64,000 nucleotides of DNA from Planctomycetota bacterium (GTDB taxonomy: Bacteria; Planctomycetota; B15-G4), in NCBI GenBank assembly GCA_029259745.1, contig JAJDEO010000048.1, positions 1 to 64,000 on the forward strand, read 5' to 3'. Made by a program: the position numbers and the translations under genes. Each line of letters begins with the position of its first letter. The first letter of the stretch is position 1. The notes under the pieces are model-generated. The model was given only the letters and a program-made list of their open reading frames with translations, did not search any database and was not told the DNA's origin. This document shows positions 53,959-63,884 of the stretch, in pieces.

Positions 53959-55875
53959 ATGTGCGGTATCGCTGGATTCGCCGGGAAGGGCCCGCGGAGC
54001 GCGGACGATCGCGCCCTGCTCGGCGCGATGACGTCCGTGATCTCGCACCGCGGCCCCGACGACGTCGGGCTGCATCTCGAGGGCGGGATCGGTCTCGGTC
54101 ACCGGCGTCTGTCGATCATCGACGTCGCCCACGGGCAGCAGCCGCTCATCGCCGATCACGTCGTGCTCGTCTTCAACGGTGAGATCTACAACCACATCGA
54201 GCTGCGAGCCGAACTCGAGGCCAAGGGTGCGCGCCCGGCCACGAACTCCGACGGTGAGGTGATCCTGCACGGCTTCCTGCACTGGGGCTGGGAGGAGCTG
54301 CTGCGTCGTCTGCGCGGGATGTACTCGATCGCGCTGCACGACACGTCCGACAGCTCGCTGCACCTCGCACGCGACCCGCTCGGGATCAAGCCGCTCTTCA
54401 TCGCCGAAGACGCCCACGGGCTGCTCTTCGGGTCGGAGCTGAAGGCGATCGTCGCGGCCATGCCGACGCGTCCGCCGATCAGTCAGCGTGGCCTGCTCGA
54501 GTGCGCGACGCTCGGCTTCACGATGTCGCCGACGACGATCTTCGAGGGCATCGAGTCGATGCCGCCGGGCACGGCGTTGAGTTGGAGGGACGGGCGCATC
54601 ACGCGCCATGAGCACTTCGAGTTGAACTACGAGCCGGGCACGTCGGTCGACGATCCCGATGCCCTCTGGGACCAGGTCCGCTCGTCGGTCAACAGTCACC
54701 TCATGAGTGAGGTGCCGCTCGGCGCGTTCCTCTCGGGCGGCATCGACAGCTCGGCTGTCGTGGCCGCGATGTCGCAGGTGGGCGGCGGGGACGTCGAGGC
54801 CGTGTGCGTCGGGATCCTCGAGCAGGGCATGGACGAGCGTCCCTTTGCGCGCGAGGTCGCGCGCGAGCTGTCCGTCACGTTGCACGAGGAAGCGGCTGCG
54901 CCGGATCTGCTCGACATGCTGCCGCGCTTGGCCTGGCACGTCGAGCAGCCGTTCGGCGACACGTCGATCGCGCCCACGTATCTCGTCTGCGAGGCGGCGC
55001 GCCGGCACGTGACGGTCGCGCTGTCGGGCGACGGCGGTGACGAGAACTTCGCAGGTTACCGCCGCACGCGCTACGACGTCCTCGAAGACTCGTGGCGCCG
55101 CCGCATCCCGAACGCTCTGCGCCGCGGGGTCCTCGGTCCGCTTGGTCGAGTCTGGCCGCGCGGCGGGTGGGTGCCCGGGCCGTTGCGCGCCGGCACGCTG
55201 CCGACGAACCTCGGCGGCGACTGGCTCGACGCCTACATCCACTCGATGGCGCGGATCCCCGAGGCCCGCGCGCGTCAGTGGCTGCGCGACGGTGTCGTCG
55301 ACGGCGCACCGCTGCGCGAGCGCTTCGTCGATCACGCGCGCCACGCCGAGCAGTTCTCGCCGCTCTCGCGCATCCTCTCGATGGACGTCGCGACGTGGCT
55401 CGCCGACGACATCCTTGTCAAGACGGATCGCATGTCGATGGCCCACGCGCTCGAGGTGCGCGTGCCGCTCCTCGACACTGACTTCGTGCAATGGGCCGCC
55501 GGTCTGCCCGACGACGCGAAGCTCGCCGACGGCAAGGGCAAGGTGCTGTTCAGGAAGTCGCTGCGCGGGCGCGTGCCGAACTCGGTCCTCGACCGCCCCA
55601 AGCAGGGTTTCCACCTGCCCGTCGATCGTTGGCTCGCGACGACGCTGCGCGACCGCCTCACGGACGTCCTCGCGGATCGCAACGCCGCGACGTTCGACCT
55701 CATCGACCCCGCGCCCTTCACGAAGATGGTCGACGAGCACGCCAGCGGCCGCATGGATCGCAGCACCGAGCTGTGGTTCCTGCTCATGCTCGACGCCTTC
55801 ATGCGGCACGGCCCGGGCGGCAGCGAGGTAACGGCGCCGGTTGCCGACACGTTGGCGAGTGGGGCGGCGACGTGA
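53959..55875 (+). CDS. AsnB-like amidotransferase, exosortase-system-associated
   Basis: A protein of 638 residues. The N-terminal class II glutaminase domain begins CGIAGFAGKGP with nucleophile Cys2, followed by SHRGPDDVG and FNGEIYNH. The C-terminal synthetase domain has the PP-loop SGGIDSS, and LSGDGGDENFAGYRR. Asparagine synthetase-like proteins recur in exosortase-A loci, where they are thought to amidate a sugar acid or other glycan group instead of making asparagine; the surrounding glycosyltransferases favour that view here. Its stop overlaps the next GTG (GTGA at 55872). A supply of acidic sugars from the epimerase genes upstream would provide targets. Confidence 0.85.
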   Translation: MCGIAGFAGKGPRSADDRALLGAMTSVISHRGPDDVGLHLEGGIGLGHRRLSIIDVAHGQQPLIADHVVLVFNGEIYNHIELRAELEAKGARPATNSDGEVILHGFLHWGWEELLRRLRGMYSIALHDTSDSSLHLARDPLGIKPLFIAEDAHGLLFGSELKAIVAAMPTRPPISQRGLLECATLGFTMSPTTIFEGIESMPPGTALSWRDGRITRHEHFELNYEPGTSVDDPDALWDQVRSSVNSHLMSEVPLGAFLSGGIDSSAVVAAMSQVGGGDVEAVCVGILEQGMDERPFAREVARELSVTLHEEAAAPDLLDMLPRLAWHVEQPFGDTSIAPTYLVCEAARRHVTVALSGDGGDENFAGYRRTRYDVLEDSWRRRIPNALRRGVLGPLGRVWPRGGWVPGPLRAGTLPTNLGGDWLDAYIHSMARIPEARARQWLRDGVVDGAPLRERFVDHARHAEQFSPLSRILSMDVATWLADDILVKTDRMSMAHALEVRVPLLDTDFVQWAAGLPDDAKLADGKGKVLFRKSLRGRVPNSVLDRPKQGFHLPVDRWLATTLRDRLTDVLADRNAATFDLIDPAPFTKMVDEHASGRMDRSTELWFLLMLDAFMRHGPGGSEVTAPVADTLASGAAT

Positions 55876-57068
55876 CGTTGCTCGTCTATACGACGCTTTT
55901 CCCGAACGCCGCCGAGCCGCACCACGGTGTCTTCGTGCGCGAGCGTTTGCGCCTGTACCGCGAAGCTCATCCCTGCGACGTCGCCGTCGTGGCGCCGACG
56001 CCGTGGGCGCCGCCCTTCGGTGGCCCGCCGCACTGGCAGCGCTATCGCGACGTGCCGAAGCGCGAGCGTTGGGGCGACGTCGATGTCGAGCACCCGCGCT
56101 ACGCGAGTCCGCCGGGGTTCGGCGACGAGTGGCGCGGCAGGCTCATGGCACGTGGTTCGAAGCGTACGACGCTGCGTGTCGCGCGCGCCCTGCAGCCGAG
56201 GGTGCTTGACGCGCATTACGCCTACCCCGACGGTGTCGCGGCCGCGCGTCTGCGCCCCGCGCTGTCGAAAGCGCTCGGCCGGCGCCTGCCGCTCGTCATC
56301 ACGTGTCGCGGCACGGATCTCAATCTCTTCCCGCAACAGCCCGCCGTGCGCTCCCAGCTCGTCGAGGCGCTCGGCGCGGCCGACCATGTCGTCTGCGTTG
56401 CCGACGCCCTGCGTGACGTCGCGCTCGAACTCGGCGTCGACCCCGAGCGCGTCACCACGCTGCGCAACGGCGTCGACATCGAGCGCTTCACTCCCGGCGA
56501 TCGCGGCGCGGCACGCCGCGAGGTCGGTCTCCCCGACGACCGCCGCGTCGTCGTCTGCGTGGGGCACCTCTGCGAACGCAAGGGCCAGCGCTACCTCGTC
56601 GAGGCCTACGCCCGCGCGTTCGACGGCGTCGCGAGGGGCCAGCGCCCGCGGCTCGTGCTCGTGGGGCAGGGCGAAGACAAGGAGCTGCTCGAGCAGCTCG
56701 TCGCGAAGCACGGCCTCGCCGACGACGTCCACATGCCGGGTGCGATCGAGCCCGCGGCGCTGCCGCCGTGGTATCGCGCCGCCGACGCGATGGTGCTGGC
56801 CTCGTCGCGCGAGGGCTGGCCCAACGTCGTGCTCGAGGCACTCGCGTCGGGCACGCCGGTGATCGCCACGCGCGTCTGGGGGACGCCCGAGATCCTCACC
56901 GGCTGCGCGGCCGGGTTGCTCGTCGACGCGACGGTGGAGGGGCTGCGCGAAGGGCTCGAGCGTCTCGACGAACTCGACTCGAGTGCCGCGCGTCCGTGGG
57001 CCGAAAAGCACACCTGGGACTCAACCGTGGCGGGCATGCAGCGCGTCTTCGAGAAGGTGAGCGCATGA
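55872..57068 (+). CDS. GT4-family glycosyltransferase
   Basis: A protein of 398 residues from the GTG at 55872. Typical GT-B architecture: LVYTTLFPNAAEPHHGVFVRERL at the start (a pattern of colanic acid and related transferases), VITCRGTDLNLFP, VTTLRNGVDIERFTPGDRG, VGHLCERKGQRYLVEA and LASSREGWPNVVLEALASGTP (donor loop). It probably uses a nucleotide sugar made by the upstream genes. Tight overlaps on both sides (GTGA before it, ATGA-like at 57065 after it) show it belongs to the same operon. Confidence 0.83.
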   Translation: MTLLVYTTLFPNAAEPHHGVFVRERLRLYREAHPCDVAVVAPTPWAPPFGGPPHWQRYRDVPKRERWGDVDVEHPRYASPPGFGDEWRGRLMARGSKRTTLRVARALQPRVLDAHYAYPDGVAAARLRPALSKALGRRLPLVITCRGTDLNLFPQQPAVRSQLVEALGAADHVVCVADALRDVALELGVDPERVTTLRNGVDIERFTPGDRGAARREVGLPDDRRVVVCVGHLCERKGQRYLVEAYARAFDGVARGQRPRLVLVGQGEDKELLEQLVAKHGLADDVHMPGAIEPAALPPWYRAADAMVLASSREGWPNVVLEALASGTPVIATRVWGTPEILTGCAAGLLVDATVEGLREGLERLDELDSSAARPWAEKHTWDSTVAGMQRVFEKVSA

Positions 57069-58216
57069 ACATCCTCTACCACCACCGCACGAAGTCGCGC
57101 GACGGTCAGGCCGTCCACATCCGTGAGCTGATCCAGGCGCTGCGCAACCGCGGCCACCACGTGCACGAGTGGGCGTTGTCGCCGGTGTTCACGGAAGAAC
57201 AGTCGGGCGAGATGGGCTCGGAGGGCAACCTGCTCGGGCGCGTGCTCGGGCACCTGCCGCGCGCCGCCTACGAACTCGGTGAGCACGCCTACGGTCCGTC
57301 GATCGCGCGCAAGCTCGTGGAGACGGGGCGCGAGATGGGCGCCGACGTCCTCTACGAACGACACGCGCTCAACAACACGGCCGGCATCCGCGCAGCTGCG
57401 AAGCTCGACATTCCGCTGCTGCTCGAGGTCAACTCGCCGCTGACGCACGAACGCTCGGCGCACGAGACGCTCGTCTTCCAGAAGTGGTCGAGTCGCAGCG
57501 AGGTGCGCGTGCTCAAGTCGGCAACGCGCGTGCTCGTCGTGACGTCCGTGCTCGCCGACATGCTCGCCGAGCGCGGCGTCGACCGCGACCGCATCGAAGT
57601 CATCCCCAACGGCGTCGACCTGTCCCTCTATCCCGATCCGGGCAACGACACGGGCCCCGGCGTCACGGTCGGCTTCACGGGCTTCTTCCGGCCCTGGCAC
57701 CGCGTCGACCTCATGGTGCAGGCGCTGGCCGACGGCGTGCTGGGCGACGACACGCGCGTGCTGCTCGTCGGCGACGGCCCGGCGCGCGAAGACATCGTCG
57801 CCGACGCCAAGCGCCTCGGTGTCGCCGAGCGCGTCGAGATTACCGGCTCGGTTCCGCGCGACGACATCCCGGCCTACCTCGCGCGCATGGACGTCTGCGT
57901 GCAGCCCGCGGCTACGGCCTGGGCCTCGCCGCTGAAGCTCTTCGAGTACATGGCGGCCGGCAAGGCGATCATCGCGCCCGACCAGTCGAACCTACGCGAG
58001 ATCCTCACCGAAGGCCGCGACGCTCTGCTCTTCCCGCCCGACGACGGAGCGGCGATGATGAGCGCACTGGCCAAGCTCTGCGGTGACGCGACGCTCCGCA
58101 CGTCGCTCGGCGCCGGCGCACGCGCCACGATCGAAGACAGCCAACTCACCTGGGCGCACAACGCCGAGCGCGTCGAACGCATCGCGGCCGAGTGCCTCAC
58201 GGGAGCGACACCATGA
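57065..58216 (+). CDS. GT4-family glycosyltransferase
   Basis: A protein of 383 residues from the ATG at 57065, overlapping the previous stop. The start NILYHHRTKSRDGQAVHIREL is a GT4 lead-in with a glycine-containing donor-acceptor loop; ADVLYERHALNNTAGI, RIEVIPNGVDLSLYPD, VGFTGFFRPWHRVDLMVQAL and ASPLKLFEYMAAGKAIIAPD follow, the last being the donor-binding EYMA loop. It is the fourth visible transferase of the locus, counting the Stp1-type one, so a repeat unit of at least four added sugars is plausible. The deacetylase gene follows with a 4-base overlap. Confidence 0.83.
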   Translation: MNILYHHRTKSRDGQAVHIRELIQALRNRGHHVHEWALSPVFTEEQSGEMGSEGNLLGRVLGHLPRAAYELGEHAYGPSIARKLVETGREMGADVLYERHALNNTAGIRAAAKLDIPLLLEVNSPLTHERSAHETLVFQKWSSRSEVRVLKSATRVLVVTSVLADMLAERGVDRDRIEVIPNGVDLSLYPDPGNDTGPGVTVGFTGFFRPWHRVDLMVQALADGVLGDDTRVLLVGDGPAREDIVADAKRLGVAERVEITGSVPRDDIPAYLARMDVCVQPAATAWASPLKLFEYMAAGKAIIAPDQSNLREILTEGRDALLFPPDDGAAMMSALAKLCGDATLRTSLGAGARATIEDSQLTWAHNAERVERIAAECLTGATP

Positions 58217-59106
58217 CCACCACCACCAACGTCGGCAGTGCGGTGCGCCATGGCCTGTCCTTCGACATCGAAGAGGCCTTCCACGCACTGAACATGTGGA
58301 GCGTCACGCCGCCCGACACGTGGGCCGATCAACCGTCGCGCGTCGCCGCCGTCACCGACTCGATCCTCGCGCTGCTCGACGAGAAGAACGTGCGCGCCAC
58401 GTTCTTCGTGCTCGGCCTGGTCGCTGAGCGCTCACCGAGTGTCGTCAAGTCCATCGTCGACGCTGGCCACGAACTCGCCTCGCACGGCTACAGCCACCGC
58501 ATGGTCGGCGACCTCGGTCACGAGGGCTTCGAGCAGGACGTCGTCCGCGCGCGCGCTTTGCTGCAAGACATCTCCGGCGCCGAGGTTGCTGGCTTCCGCG
58601 CGTCGACCGTCTCGATCGGCAAGGGCACGCGCTGGGCGCTCGACACCCTCGCCCGCGCGGGCCACACCTGGGACAGCTCCGTCTTCCCCGTGCTGCACGA
58701 CCGCTACGGCGACGTCGCGTTCCCCGCCGACCCCGTGCACCTCGTGCTCCCGTCGGGCAACCCGCTGCGCGAATACCCGCTGCTTACGCGCCCAGCCTTC
58801 GGACGCCGCTGGCCGGCCGCCGGCGGAGGCTACCTGCGCCTACTCCCGCTGGCACTCGTCGACGGCGCGCTCAACAAGACCGAACGCCGCGCCCAACCCG
58901 GCGTCGTCTACCTGCACCCGTGGGAACTCGACGTCGACCAACCCCGCCACGATCTCGGCGGCCTGCGCACGTGGCGTCACTACTTCGGCCTCGAACGCAC
59001 CGAAGGCAAACTCCGCACGTTGATCGACCGCCACACCTTCGGCCCGATCGGCGAGATCGAGGTGCCGCAAAGCGCGCAGCTCGATCCGAGCACGCTGCCG
59101 GAGTAG
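58213..59106 (+). CDS. Polysaccharide deacetylase, PEP-CTERM-locus type
   Basis: A protein of 297 residues from the ATG at 58213. A NodB-fold carbohydrate esterase: LSFDIEEAFHALNMW holds the metal and catalytic Asp region, ATFFVLGLVAERSPSVVKSI is the first NodB helix-strand pair, and HELASHGYSHRMV supplies the H-x3-H metal ligands. SSVFPVLHDRYGDVAFP, GGGYLRLLP and YLHPWELDVDQPRHDL match the subfamily found in PEP-CTERM/exosortase loci (TIGR03006 type). It would remove N-acetyl groups from the polymer. No signal peptide is evident, which is usual in this subfamily. It is the last gene of the plus-strand operon. Confidence 0.87.
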   Translation: MTTTTNVGSAVRHGLSFDIEEAFHALNMWSVTPPDTWADQPSRVAAVTDSILALLDEKNVRATFFVLGLVAERSPSVVKSIVDAGHELASHGYSHRMVGDLGHEGFEQDVVRARALLQDISGAEVAGFRASTVSIGKGTRWALDTLARAGHTWDSSVFPVLHDRYGDVAFPADPVHLVLPSGNPLREYPLLTRPAFGRRWPAAGGGYLRLLPLALVDGALNKTERRAQPGVVYLHPWELDVDQPRHDLGGLRTWRHYFGLERTEGKLRTLIDRHTFGPIGEIEVPQSAQLDPSTLPE

Positions 59107-59168
59107 CGAGGCGTCGCGGGCCGTACCCGGCGCCGGCGTGGGATGACAAGACGTGCAAACAGCTCGCG

Positions 59169-62100
59169 CTACTTCTTGATGCGCTGGCCGCGTAGGTAGT
59201 TCGCGCGACCGTAGACCTCGTGCGTCTCGTCGATGCGGCTGAGGGCCTGGTCGAGCAGCGTGCGGGCGGCGTCGTCCTGGCCGGAGGCATAGGCGATGCG
59301 GGCCACGGACATGATCGTGTACTCGGTGATCAGCGGTGAGCCGATGATCGCCGTGAACTCGGCGATCGCGCCCGGGCCGTCGCCCTGGAGGTACGTGCGC
59401 GCGGCGAGGATCTTCGTGGCCTCGGGCGGCATGTTGCCCAGGAACGTCGCGTCGACGACCTCGGCCGCGCGCATCGGCTCGCCGATCTCCTCGAAGTAGA
59501 GCTGCGCGAGGGTCATCGCGCCTTCGCGGTCCTTGGTGTCGATGAAGCGCAGGGCTTCGAGGTAGCGGCGCGCAAGGTCGAGGTTGCCGCGCTCGAGCTC
59601 GAGCAGGGCGAGCTCACGGACGTGGATGATCGAGCCGGGGTCGAGGCGCAGGGCGCGCTGGGTGACGTCGTAGGCGACGTCGATGAGTTCGTTGAGCCGC
59701 GCAGTTTGTGAACCGCGCACGAGCAACGCCGAGCGGATCTGCGCCTCTTCGCTGTCGAGCGGCACGGGGTTGGCTTCCATGATCGCCAGCATCGCCGTGA
59801 GCAGTTCGCGGATGCGCTCGGCGTCGCCGTTCGCTGCGCGTGCGAGAGCCTCGGGCAAGCGCGGGTCGTCGGGCCACTGTTCGGCAAGCGACTCCATGAG
59901 TGCCAGCGCTCGCTCATCGGGCTGAAAGAGCTGGACGAGCAGGGAGATGCAAGTGTCGGCAAGCTCTTCGTCGAACGGGAAGAGCGGCAGGGCGTACTCC
60001 ATGCGCGACATCGCCGGGTCGACGAGCTTGATCGCGCCATAAGCAGCGATGGCCCCGCGCAACGCGGCGGCGTCGTTGGGGCGCACGTCGAGATACGAGA
60101 GGAAGTACGGCAGGGCCTCGCGCGCATGCCCGCGTTCGACGAGCGCATCGGCGAGCGCCAGGCGCATGTCGAGATGCGGGCCGTCGAAGTCTGCGACGAC
60201 CTCGTCGGGTGTCTCGTCGGTTTCCGGGTCGGCCTCTGCGCCCTCGGCTGCTGCGAGGACGGGTGTCTCCTGGAGTAGCAGGCCCACGGCGATGCCCCAT
60301 TCGCCCTTGTCGTAGGCGTAGGCGGCATCGATGAAGACCCGCAGGATGTCGGCATCGACCATGTCGGCACGCATCATCGGTTCGATCGTCGCCATGGCTT
60401 CTTCGGGACGGCCGAGCTCGAGGTACGAGCGTGCGAGTACGCGCGAAGGCAGGCCGAGGTTCGGGACGACGGTACGCAGGCGCTCGGCGAGGAAGCGTCG
60501 CTCGTCAACCCAGAACGAGCGGTCGCTCATGAGCATGAGCAGCACCAGCGAATCGAGCACTTCGCGTGCGATGTCGGGGGACTTGCGCGCGAGGTCGACC
60601 ATCAGTGCGACGTCGCGATGGGCGACCGGATAGATCGCCCGCGGGTTCTCGACCACGGCACGCGGCAGGACGACGTCGAGCCGGCCGAGGTGCGGAGCGA
60701 GTCGCAGCAGCGCGTCCATGAACTCGAGGTCGCGCGGGGCGAGGACGTCGTCGAGCCCCAGGTTGTCGAGTTTCTCCATGGGCGCGTTGTCGAGCAACGA
60801 CTCGTGACCCTGCAACGCCGAGGCGACGAGCAGGCACGAGCCGACGGCGTTGCGCAGCTCGGGTCGCACCGACTCGAGGCGCAGGCGGTGCGCTGCGTCG
60901 CCGGCTTTGCCCTCGACCGATGCGAGCAGGAAGCGATCGATCACGACCTCGACATTGTCGAGCAGCGTGCCGTCGCCCTCGAGCAGGTCGAGGAGTTCGT
61001 CGGCTTCGTCGAGACGACCGAGTGACTTGGCGGCGAGTGCGAGCGGGCGCAGCGCCGGTTGAGCGGCGGGGAGCGAACGCACCGGTTCGTCGAAGATCGC
61101 GAGGAGTTCCTCGGTCATGCCGAGCGAGATCATGAGGTCGGGCACGGAGCGCATCTGATCGGGAAAGAGCCCCGGTGCGAGGGCGCTGATCTCCTCGAGC
61201 GCGAACTTGAGAAGCGCCGCGTTGTCGGTCCGGTGACCGATCTGCAGAGCGATCTCGGCGACGTCGAGCGATTTGGGCAGCAGCTGCGCGAGCGTCGTCA
61301 GCTGGGCGCGAGCCTTCTCGAAGTCGCCGCGTCCGAGGGCCGCGCGCGTCGAAAGCATCAGCATGCCGGCCGTGATCTCACCGTCGTTGGCTCGGCGCAG
61401 ACGCTCGACGAGCGTGTCGACCTGGTCGGTGTCGCCCTTGGCGAGCAGGCGCATGCCGAAGCGTTCGGCCCCGACGCCCTGCGGGTCTTCGACGATCATC
61501 TGGTTGACGAGGTCGGCGGCGTCTTCGTGTCGGCCGAGCGCGATCAGGATGCGCGTCGCGAAGTCGAGGCTCTCGGTGTCCGACGGAACGGCCTTCAGGA
61601 TGTCACGGAACTCAGTGAGGGCCGAGTCGAGTCGACCCTCGCGCACGAGCAGTCGCGCGAGGATGTAGCGCAGTTGGTGGACGTCGGGGAACTGCTCGAC
61701 GAGTCGGCGACACTGGTTGCGTGCGCGCGTGAACAGGCGCGCCTCGATCAACTCACGCGTGATCTCCACCGACAGCACCGTGTCGTCGGGGTAGTACAGC
61801 TTCATCGCGCCGCCGCTAATGCTGTCGATCTGGTCGATCCGGCGACCGGCCGTCTGGCGCGCGAAGCGAGCTTCGGCAACCGTCTTGCCCCATGCGTTCG
61901 CCGACGAGACGGCAGCCGCCGCGCGCTGCACGACCGTCTTGCCGTGACGCAGCATCGACAGCGTCTCGCTCAGCTCGAGCCAGCGTTCGAAGTCGACGCG
62001 CTGACGACGTGGGCCGCGCATCAGCGCGAAGGCGTCCTCGACGGCAACCTCGAGCTGCACGGCATCGTTCGGATAGGTCTCGGTGATGTACTCGATGCGC

Positions 62101-63482
62101 CACTTGCGCGCGTCGCGGTCGTTCGGGAACTCGGCGAGGATCCATTCGAGTGCCGCCAGCGCGCGCCGATCCTCAGTGGCCGAGAAGAGCCGGTAGGCTG
62201 TCACGACGATCTCGCGTCGCATCTCGGGAGAAGCACGCAGATAGGGCGGCAACAGCCCCGCTGTGCCGAGGTTCAGCGTCGAGTACAGCGGCTGGAGGAC
62301 GACGATGGCTTCCGACGCCTTGCCCGCCGCGAGCAGCGCCTGGGACCGCGCGAGCGAGATGAGCAGGTTCTCGTTGTAGCGGTTGAGGTCCTTGTTGGCG
62401 TGCTCGAGGATCCAGAGCCATTGCTCGGCCTTCAGGCGGTTTTCATAGAGCTTCGCGACATGTTCGGGACGCACGCGGCGTCCGGCGCGCTCGGCGACGT
62501 CGACCATCGCCTGGTAGCGATCGCCCGCTCCTTCGTAGAAGCCGATCTCCTCCAGAACCGTTGCCTTGATCTCTTCGTAGAAGGCGATCGTGGGCACGGG
62601 AAGGCCGGGCTCGCGCAGCGAGATGTCGCTCTCGAGAAAGGCTTCGAACATGCGGCCCGAGCGGAGCATGAGTTCGGAGTACGCCTCGGATGCCGTGCCG
62701 TCGTAGCCGCCGTAGAAACGGTAGGGCTCGAGAAGTTTGATGGCCGCGAGGTAGCGCTCGCGGGAGTCGATGAGCGAGTTGCGGATGCGGCGCGCGAGCA
62801 CCGGGTCGGAGTCAGGAAGCAGCCAGTGCATGAGCTCGTCGAGATCGGCGTCGACGATGATCTTGGTGATGTACGACTCGACGCGCTTGGCGACTTCCAG
62901 CTCGTGGGACGTCGTCACGGTGGACGTGAAGGCCGCCAGGGCGTCGGACTGCGCGGCCTTGCTGCCCTTGTAGTAGGCCACGCCGAGGTGGAACTTGCGC
63001 AGCGGGTCGTTGTCGATGGAGACCATGCGCTCACCGACCTCGACGGCTCCGTCGTACTCGTTGGCGTTGATCTGGTAGTCCATCATGATCCGCAGACTCA
63101 GGATCTTGTGACGGTCGGTCTCGGCGGTTTCGTAAGCCCGCTCGGTGTCGTTGCGCGCCTTGTCCCAGGCCTGCAGGCGAGCCCAGGCGCGGGCCCGGAG
63201 CATGTAGGCGTCGTAGTCGTCGGGATTGCGGGCCAGACCGAGGGTCAGGACCTCGATCGCCGCGCGCGGGTCGGGGGCTTGGTCGGCGGCGATGTTGCCG
63301 TTGAGGAGGTCCTTGGCCACGTCGAGGACGTTGGCCTGCTGGGTCGTCTGGTGGACGGACCAAGCCACCCAGCCGAACAGCGCGACGACGACCAAGGTGG
63401 CGAAGAAGCGCCGCGGACGGCGGTGACGACGTCGACTGATCGTCGAGCGAACGCCACTGCGGGGTGAGTGAAGAGAAAACAC
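59169..63482 (-). CDS. Giant membrane-anchored TPR protein
   Basis: A protein of 1437 residues from the GTG at 63482. An Arg-rich start (SRRRHRRPRRFF) precedes one membrane helix (ATLVVVALFGWVAWSVH, about 28-45), a signal-anchor topology that puts the rest outside the cytoplasm. The remainder is helical throughout, with TPR-like pairs such as AAIEVLTLGLARNPDDYDAY, ARLLVREGRLDSALTEFRDI and EGAMTLAQLYFEEIGEPMRA; I see no enzymatic motif. It faces the exopolysaccharide operon convergently. PEP-CTERM/EPS loci often contain a long TPR protein, so a scaffold for export or polymer assembly is plausible. Weak promoter elements lie at 63571-63599. Confidence 0.72.
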   Translation of the reverse strand: MFSLHSPRSGVRSTISRRRHRRPRRFFATLVVVALFGWVAWSVHQTTQQANVLDVAKDLLNGNIAADQAPDPRAAIEVLTLGLARNPDDYDAYMLRARAWARLQAWDKARNDTERAYETAETDRHKILSLRIMMDYQINANEYDGAVEVGERMVSIDNDPLRKFHLGVAYYKGSKAAQSDALAAFTSTVTTSHELEVAKRVESYITKIIVDADLDELMHWLLPDSDPVLARRIRNSLIDSRERYLAAIKLLEPYRFYGGYDGTASEAYSELMLRSGRMFEAFLESDISLREPGLPVPTIAFYEEIKATVLEEIGFYEGAGDRYQAMVDVAERAGRRVRPEHVAKLYENRLKAEQWLWILEHANKDLNRYNENLLISLARSQALLAAGKASEAIVVLQPLYSTLNLGTAGLLPPYLRASPEMRREIVVTAYRLFSATEDRRALAALEWILAEFPNDRDARKWRIEYITETYPNDAVQLEVAVEDAFALMRGPRRQRVDFERWLELSETLSMLRHGKTVVQRAAAAVSSANAWGKTVAEARFARQTAGRRIDQIDSISGGAMKLYYPDDTVLSVEITRELIEARLFTRARNQCRRLVEQFPDVHQLRYILARLLVREGRLDSALTEFRDILKAVPSDTESLDFATRILIALGRHEDAADLVNQMIVEDPQGVGAERFGMRLLAKGDTDQVDTLVERLRRANDGEITAGMLMLSTRAALGRGDFEKARAQLTTLAQLLPKSLDVAEIALQIGHRTDNAALLKFALEEISALAPGLFPDQMRSVPDLMISLGMTEELLAIFDEPVRSLPAAQPALRPLALAAKSLGRLDEADELLDLLEGDGTLLDNVEVVIDRFLLASVEGKAGDAAHRLRLESVRPELRNAVGSCLLVASALQGHESLLDNAPMEKLDNLGLDDVLAPRDLEFMDALLRLAPHLGRLDVVLPRAVVENPRAIYPVAHRDVALMVDLARKSPDIAREVLDSLVLLMLMSDRSFWVDERRFLAERLRTVVPNLGLPSRVLARSYLELGRPEEAMATIEPMMRADMVDADILRVFIDAAYAYDKGEWGIAVGLLLQETPVLAAAEGAEADPETDETPDEVVADFDGPHLDMRLALADALVERGHAREALPYFLSYLDVRPNDAAALRGAIAAYGAIKLVDPAMSRMEYALPLFPFDEELADTCISLLVQLFQPDERALALMESLAEQWPDDPRLPEALARAANGDAERIRELLTAMLAIMEANPVPLDSEEAQIRSALLVRGSQTARLNELIDVAYDVTQRALRLDPGSIIHVRELALLELERGNLDLARRYLEALRFIDTKDREGAMTLAQLYFEEIGEPMRAAEVVDATFLGNMPPEATKILAARTYLQGDGPGAIAEFTAIIGSPLITEYTIMSVARIAYASGQDDAARTLLDQALSRIDETHEVYGRANYLRGQRIKK

Positions 63483-63884
63483 GGAGTTGATCCGGGAGCC
63501 TGGAAGACCTCTTTGAACCCGCTATCGGCACGAGAGTCGCGGTCTGGTGAGCCGAAGCGGGCCTGTTTTCATCGTAGCGGGCCAATGCGCCTGACCCAGC
63601 GCCGGACCTGGGGCCAATCCGCGGCACGGACCGGGTGACCCGCGGCCGTGCCTGCCGGTGCTCGCGAGGCGGTGTGTCGCGATCCTCGAAGATGACGCCG
63701 TGTCGAGGCGTGAATGAGGCCCGCGGGGCGGGGCGGAGCGGCGCCCGCGCGGGCTGTCGGCTGCGTACTGGCCGTGGGGGGCAGCTCTTCATCTCGAACC
63801 GGCGTTCGGACGGACTGATCTCACGTCCTCGTCCCAGGCAGCCGATCCGTTACAGTTCTGAGACGCACTCCTGAGTTCAACGCC
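63483..63884. other. 402-base intergenic region between divergent genes
   Basis: No supported gene; one 79-codon frame (63635-63874) has composition unlike the neighbours and no ribosome binding site. On the minus strand, CTGGGT (63594-63599) and TACGAT (63571-63576), separated by 17 bases, are weak promoter elements for the TPR gene. A GC-rich palindromic patch lies at about 63715-63765. The promoter of the GT2 gene is not recognised. Confidence 0.4.

Noticed and set aside
63635..63874. Reading frame of 79 codons before the GT2 gene
   Set aside because: Arg/Gly/Cys-rich composition unlike real genes here, no ribosome binding site, and it lies where the promoter of the next gene is expected.
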